Assembly (NCBI RefSeq): GCF_013364155.1
Contig: NZ_CP054916.1
Span: 8,214,001 to 8,278,000 of the forward strand
Length of the DNA: 64,000 nt
Origin: Streptomyces sp. NA02950
GTDB lineage: Bacteria > Actinomycetota > Actinomycetes > Streptomycetales > Streptomycetaceae
Direction: 5' to 3'
Shown here: piece by piece, positions 63,254 through 64,000 of the stretch
Layout of the letters: the number at the start of each line of letters is the position of its first letter
Position numbering within the stretch: position 1 is the first letter of the stretch
The notes under the pieces: generated by a model
What the model was told of the DNA's origin: nothing
The model's database searches: none
What the model saw: the letters and a program-made list of their open reading frames with translations, nothing else
Program-made: the position numbers and the translations under genes

Positions 63254-64000
63254 GCAACCCGTTCCGCACCGCGGGCCACGGCCACATCGACCGCGGCACC
63301 ACCCTCTCCTTCGTCTTCGACGGCACGACGTACACCGGGCACCCGGGGGACACCCTCGCCTCGGCCCTGCTCGCCAACGGAGTGCACCGGGTCGCCACCG
63401 GTATCAAGTTCGGCAGGCCGCGCGGCATCATGGCCGCCGGTGTCGAGGAGCCCAACGCCCTGGTGCAGATCGAGGCACCGTTCCCCGAGCCCATGCTCAC
63501 CGCGACCACCGTGGAGCTCTACGACGGACTGGTCGCGCGGGGGCTGGGCGGCCAGGGCCGGCTGAGCCAGCAGCCGGACCCGGCCCGCTACGACACCATG
63601 CACGCACACTGCGACGTCCTGGTCGTGGGCGCCGGACCGGCCGGTCTCTCGGCGGCGCTCACCGCCGCCCGCTCCGGTGCCCGGGTGGTCCTGGTGGACG
63701 AACTACCCTGGCCCGGCGGATCGTTGCTGAGCGGTCAGGAGACACTGGACGGCGCCCCGGCGACCGCATGGGCCACGGCCGTCACGGACGAGCTGGCCGC
63801 CTGCCCCGATGTGACGACGCTGAGCCGCACCACCGCCTTCGGCCACTACGACGACGGTCTGGTGCTCGCCCTGGAGAAGCGCACCGACCACCTCGGCGCC
63901 GCCGCGCCCGCCCATGTCTCCCGGCAGCGGGTCTGGCGGATCCGGGCCCGTCAGGTCGTCTACGCCACCGGGGCCTACGAGCGCACGGTGGCCTTCGACA
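63250..64000 (+). CDS. soxA: Sarcosine oxidase alpha subunit (partial, right edge)
   Basis: The first about 250 residues of an alpha subunit of nearly 1000 residues. N-terminal HIDRGTTLSFVFDGTTYTGH (ferredoxin-like start), FGRPRGIMAAGVEEPNALVQ, then the NAD/FAD Rossmann motif DVLVVGAGPAGLSAALTAAR near residues 121-140 and QVVYATGAYERTVAF. It binds NAD and carries the THF-dependent formaldehyde channel in the missing part. Expected next gene: soxG. Confidence 0.95.
   Translation, partial: MSNPFRTAGHGHIDRGTTLSFVFDGTTYTGHPGDTLASALLANGVHRVATGIKFGRPRGIMAAGVEEPNALVQIEAPFPEPMLTATTVELYDGLVARGLGGQGRLSQQPDPARYDTMHAHCDVLVVGAGPAGLSAALTAARSGARVVLVDELPWPGGSLLSGQETLDGAPATAWATAVTDELAACPDVTTLSRTTAFGHYDDGLVLALEKRTDHLGAAAPAHVSRQRVWRIRARQVVYATGAYERTVAFD

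Overview
The window is very GC-rich, with short overlapping ATGA/GTGA/TGATG gene junctions, frequent GTG starts, a large LuxR-type ATPase regulator, sarcosine oxidase, a PucR regulator and zinc-free ribosomal protein paralogues. All of this fits a Streptomyces (or close actinomycete) chromosome, probably accessory-rich. I saw no rRNA, tRNA or CRISPR array.

Layout. 1-2.3 kb: a FemAB/GNAT-like transferase (cut by the left edge) divergent from an ATP-grasp ligase. 2.3-5.8 kb: metH. 6.0-10.3 kb: two SUMF1-fold proteins, an adenylate-forming enzyme and a radical SAM protein, a possible small specialised-metabolism locus. 10.5-27.9 kb: mixed accessory genes (methyltransferases, LAL regulator, MBL hydrolase plus esterase, TetR with an ABM-like protein and a clear operator, transporter, SDR, fructosamine kinase/LMW phosphatase, secreted HAD protein), including a junction of two dead gene fragments near 24.1-24.6 kb. 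27.94-28.11 kb: a MITE-like element with CTAG ends.

28.2-31.0 kb: the zinc-starvation locus. It holds zinc-free L33, L31 and S18, a COG0523 protein without a recognisable Walker A, and decayed copies of L28, S14 and a TIGR03943 protein. Two nearly identical promoter motifs (probably Zur sites) drive the surviving genes.

31.2-47.7 kb: the most interesting region, after an aldo/keto reductase. A leftward operon encodes inositol-3-phosphate synthase, a TOPRIM (primase-like) protein, two beta-hydroxyacid-dehydrogenase-type enzymes, an SDR and a Gfo/Idh oxidoreductase. Diverging from it are an MFS exporter, an ACP, an adenylation enzyme, two MaoC-like hot-dog proteins, a DegT aminotransferase and a TylF-type O-methyltransferase. 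Two FemAB-like transferases face them. I read this as an uncharacterised biosynthetic cluster for an (amino)cyclitol-like core, acylated through an ACP and perhaps amidated by FemAB-like enzymes. The product is not known to me.

47.8-59.0 kb: MEDS and PucR sensors/regulators, then a compact protein-quality-control island (dnaK, grpE, cbpA, cbpM-like, clpB, thioredoxin, UBP zinc finger, hsp20, DUF2267, small membrane protein). 59.5-64 kb: a GntR/FCD regulator with a perfect palindrome, divergent from glyA and a sarcosine oxidase operon (soxB-soxD-soxA), the last gene cut by the right edge.
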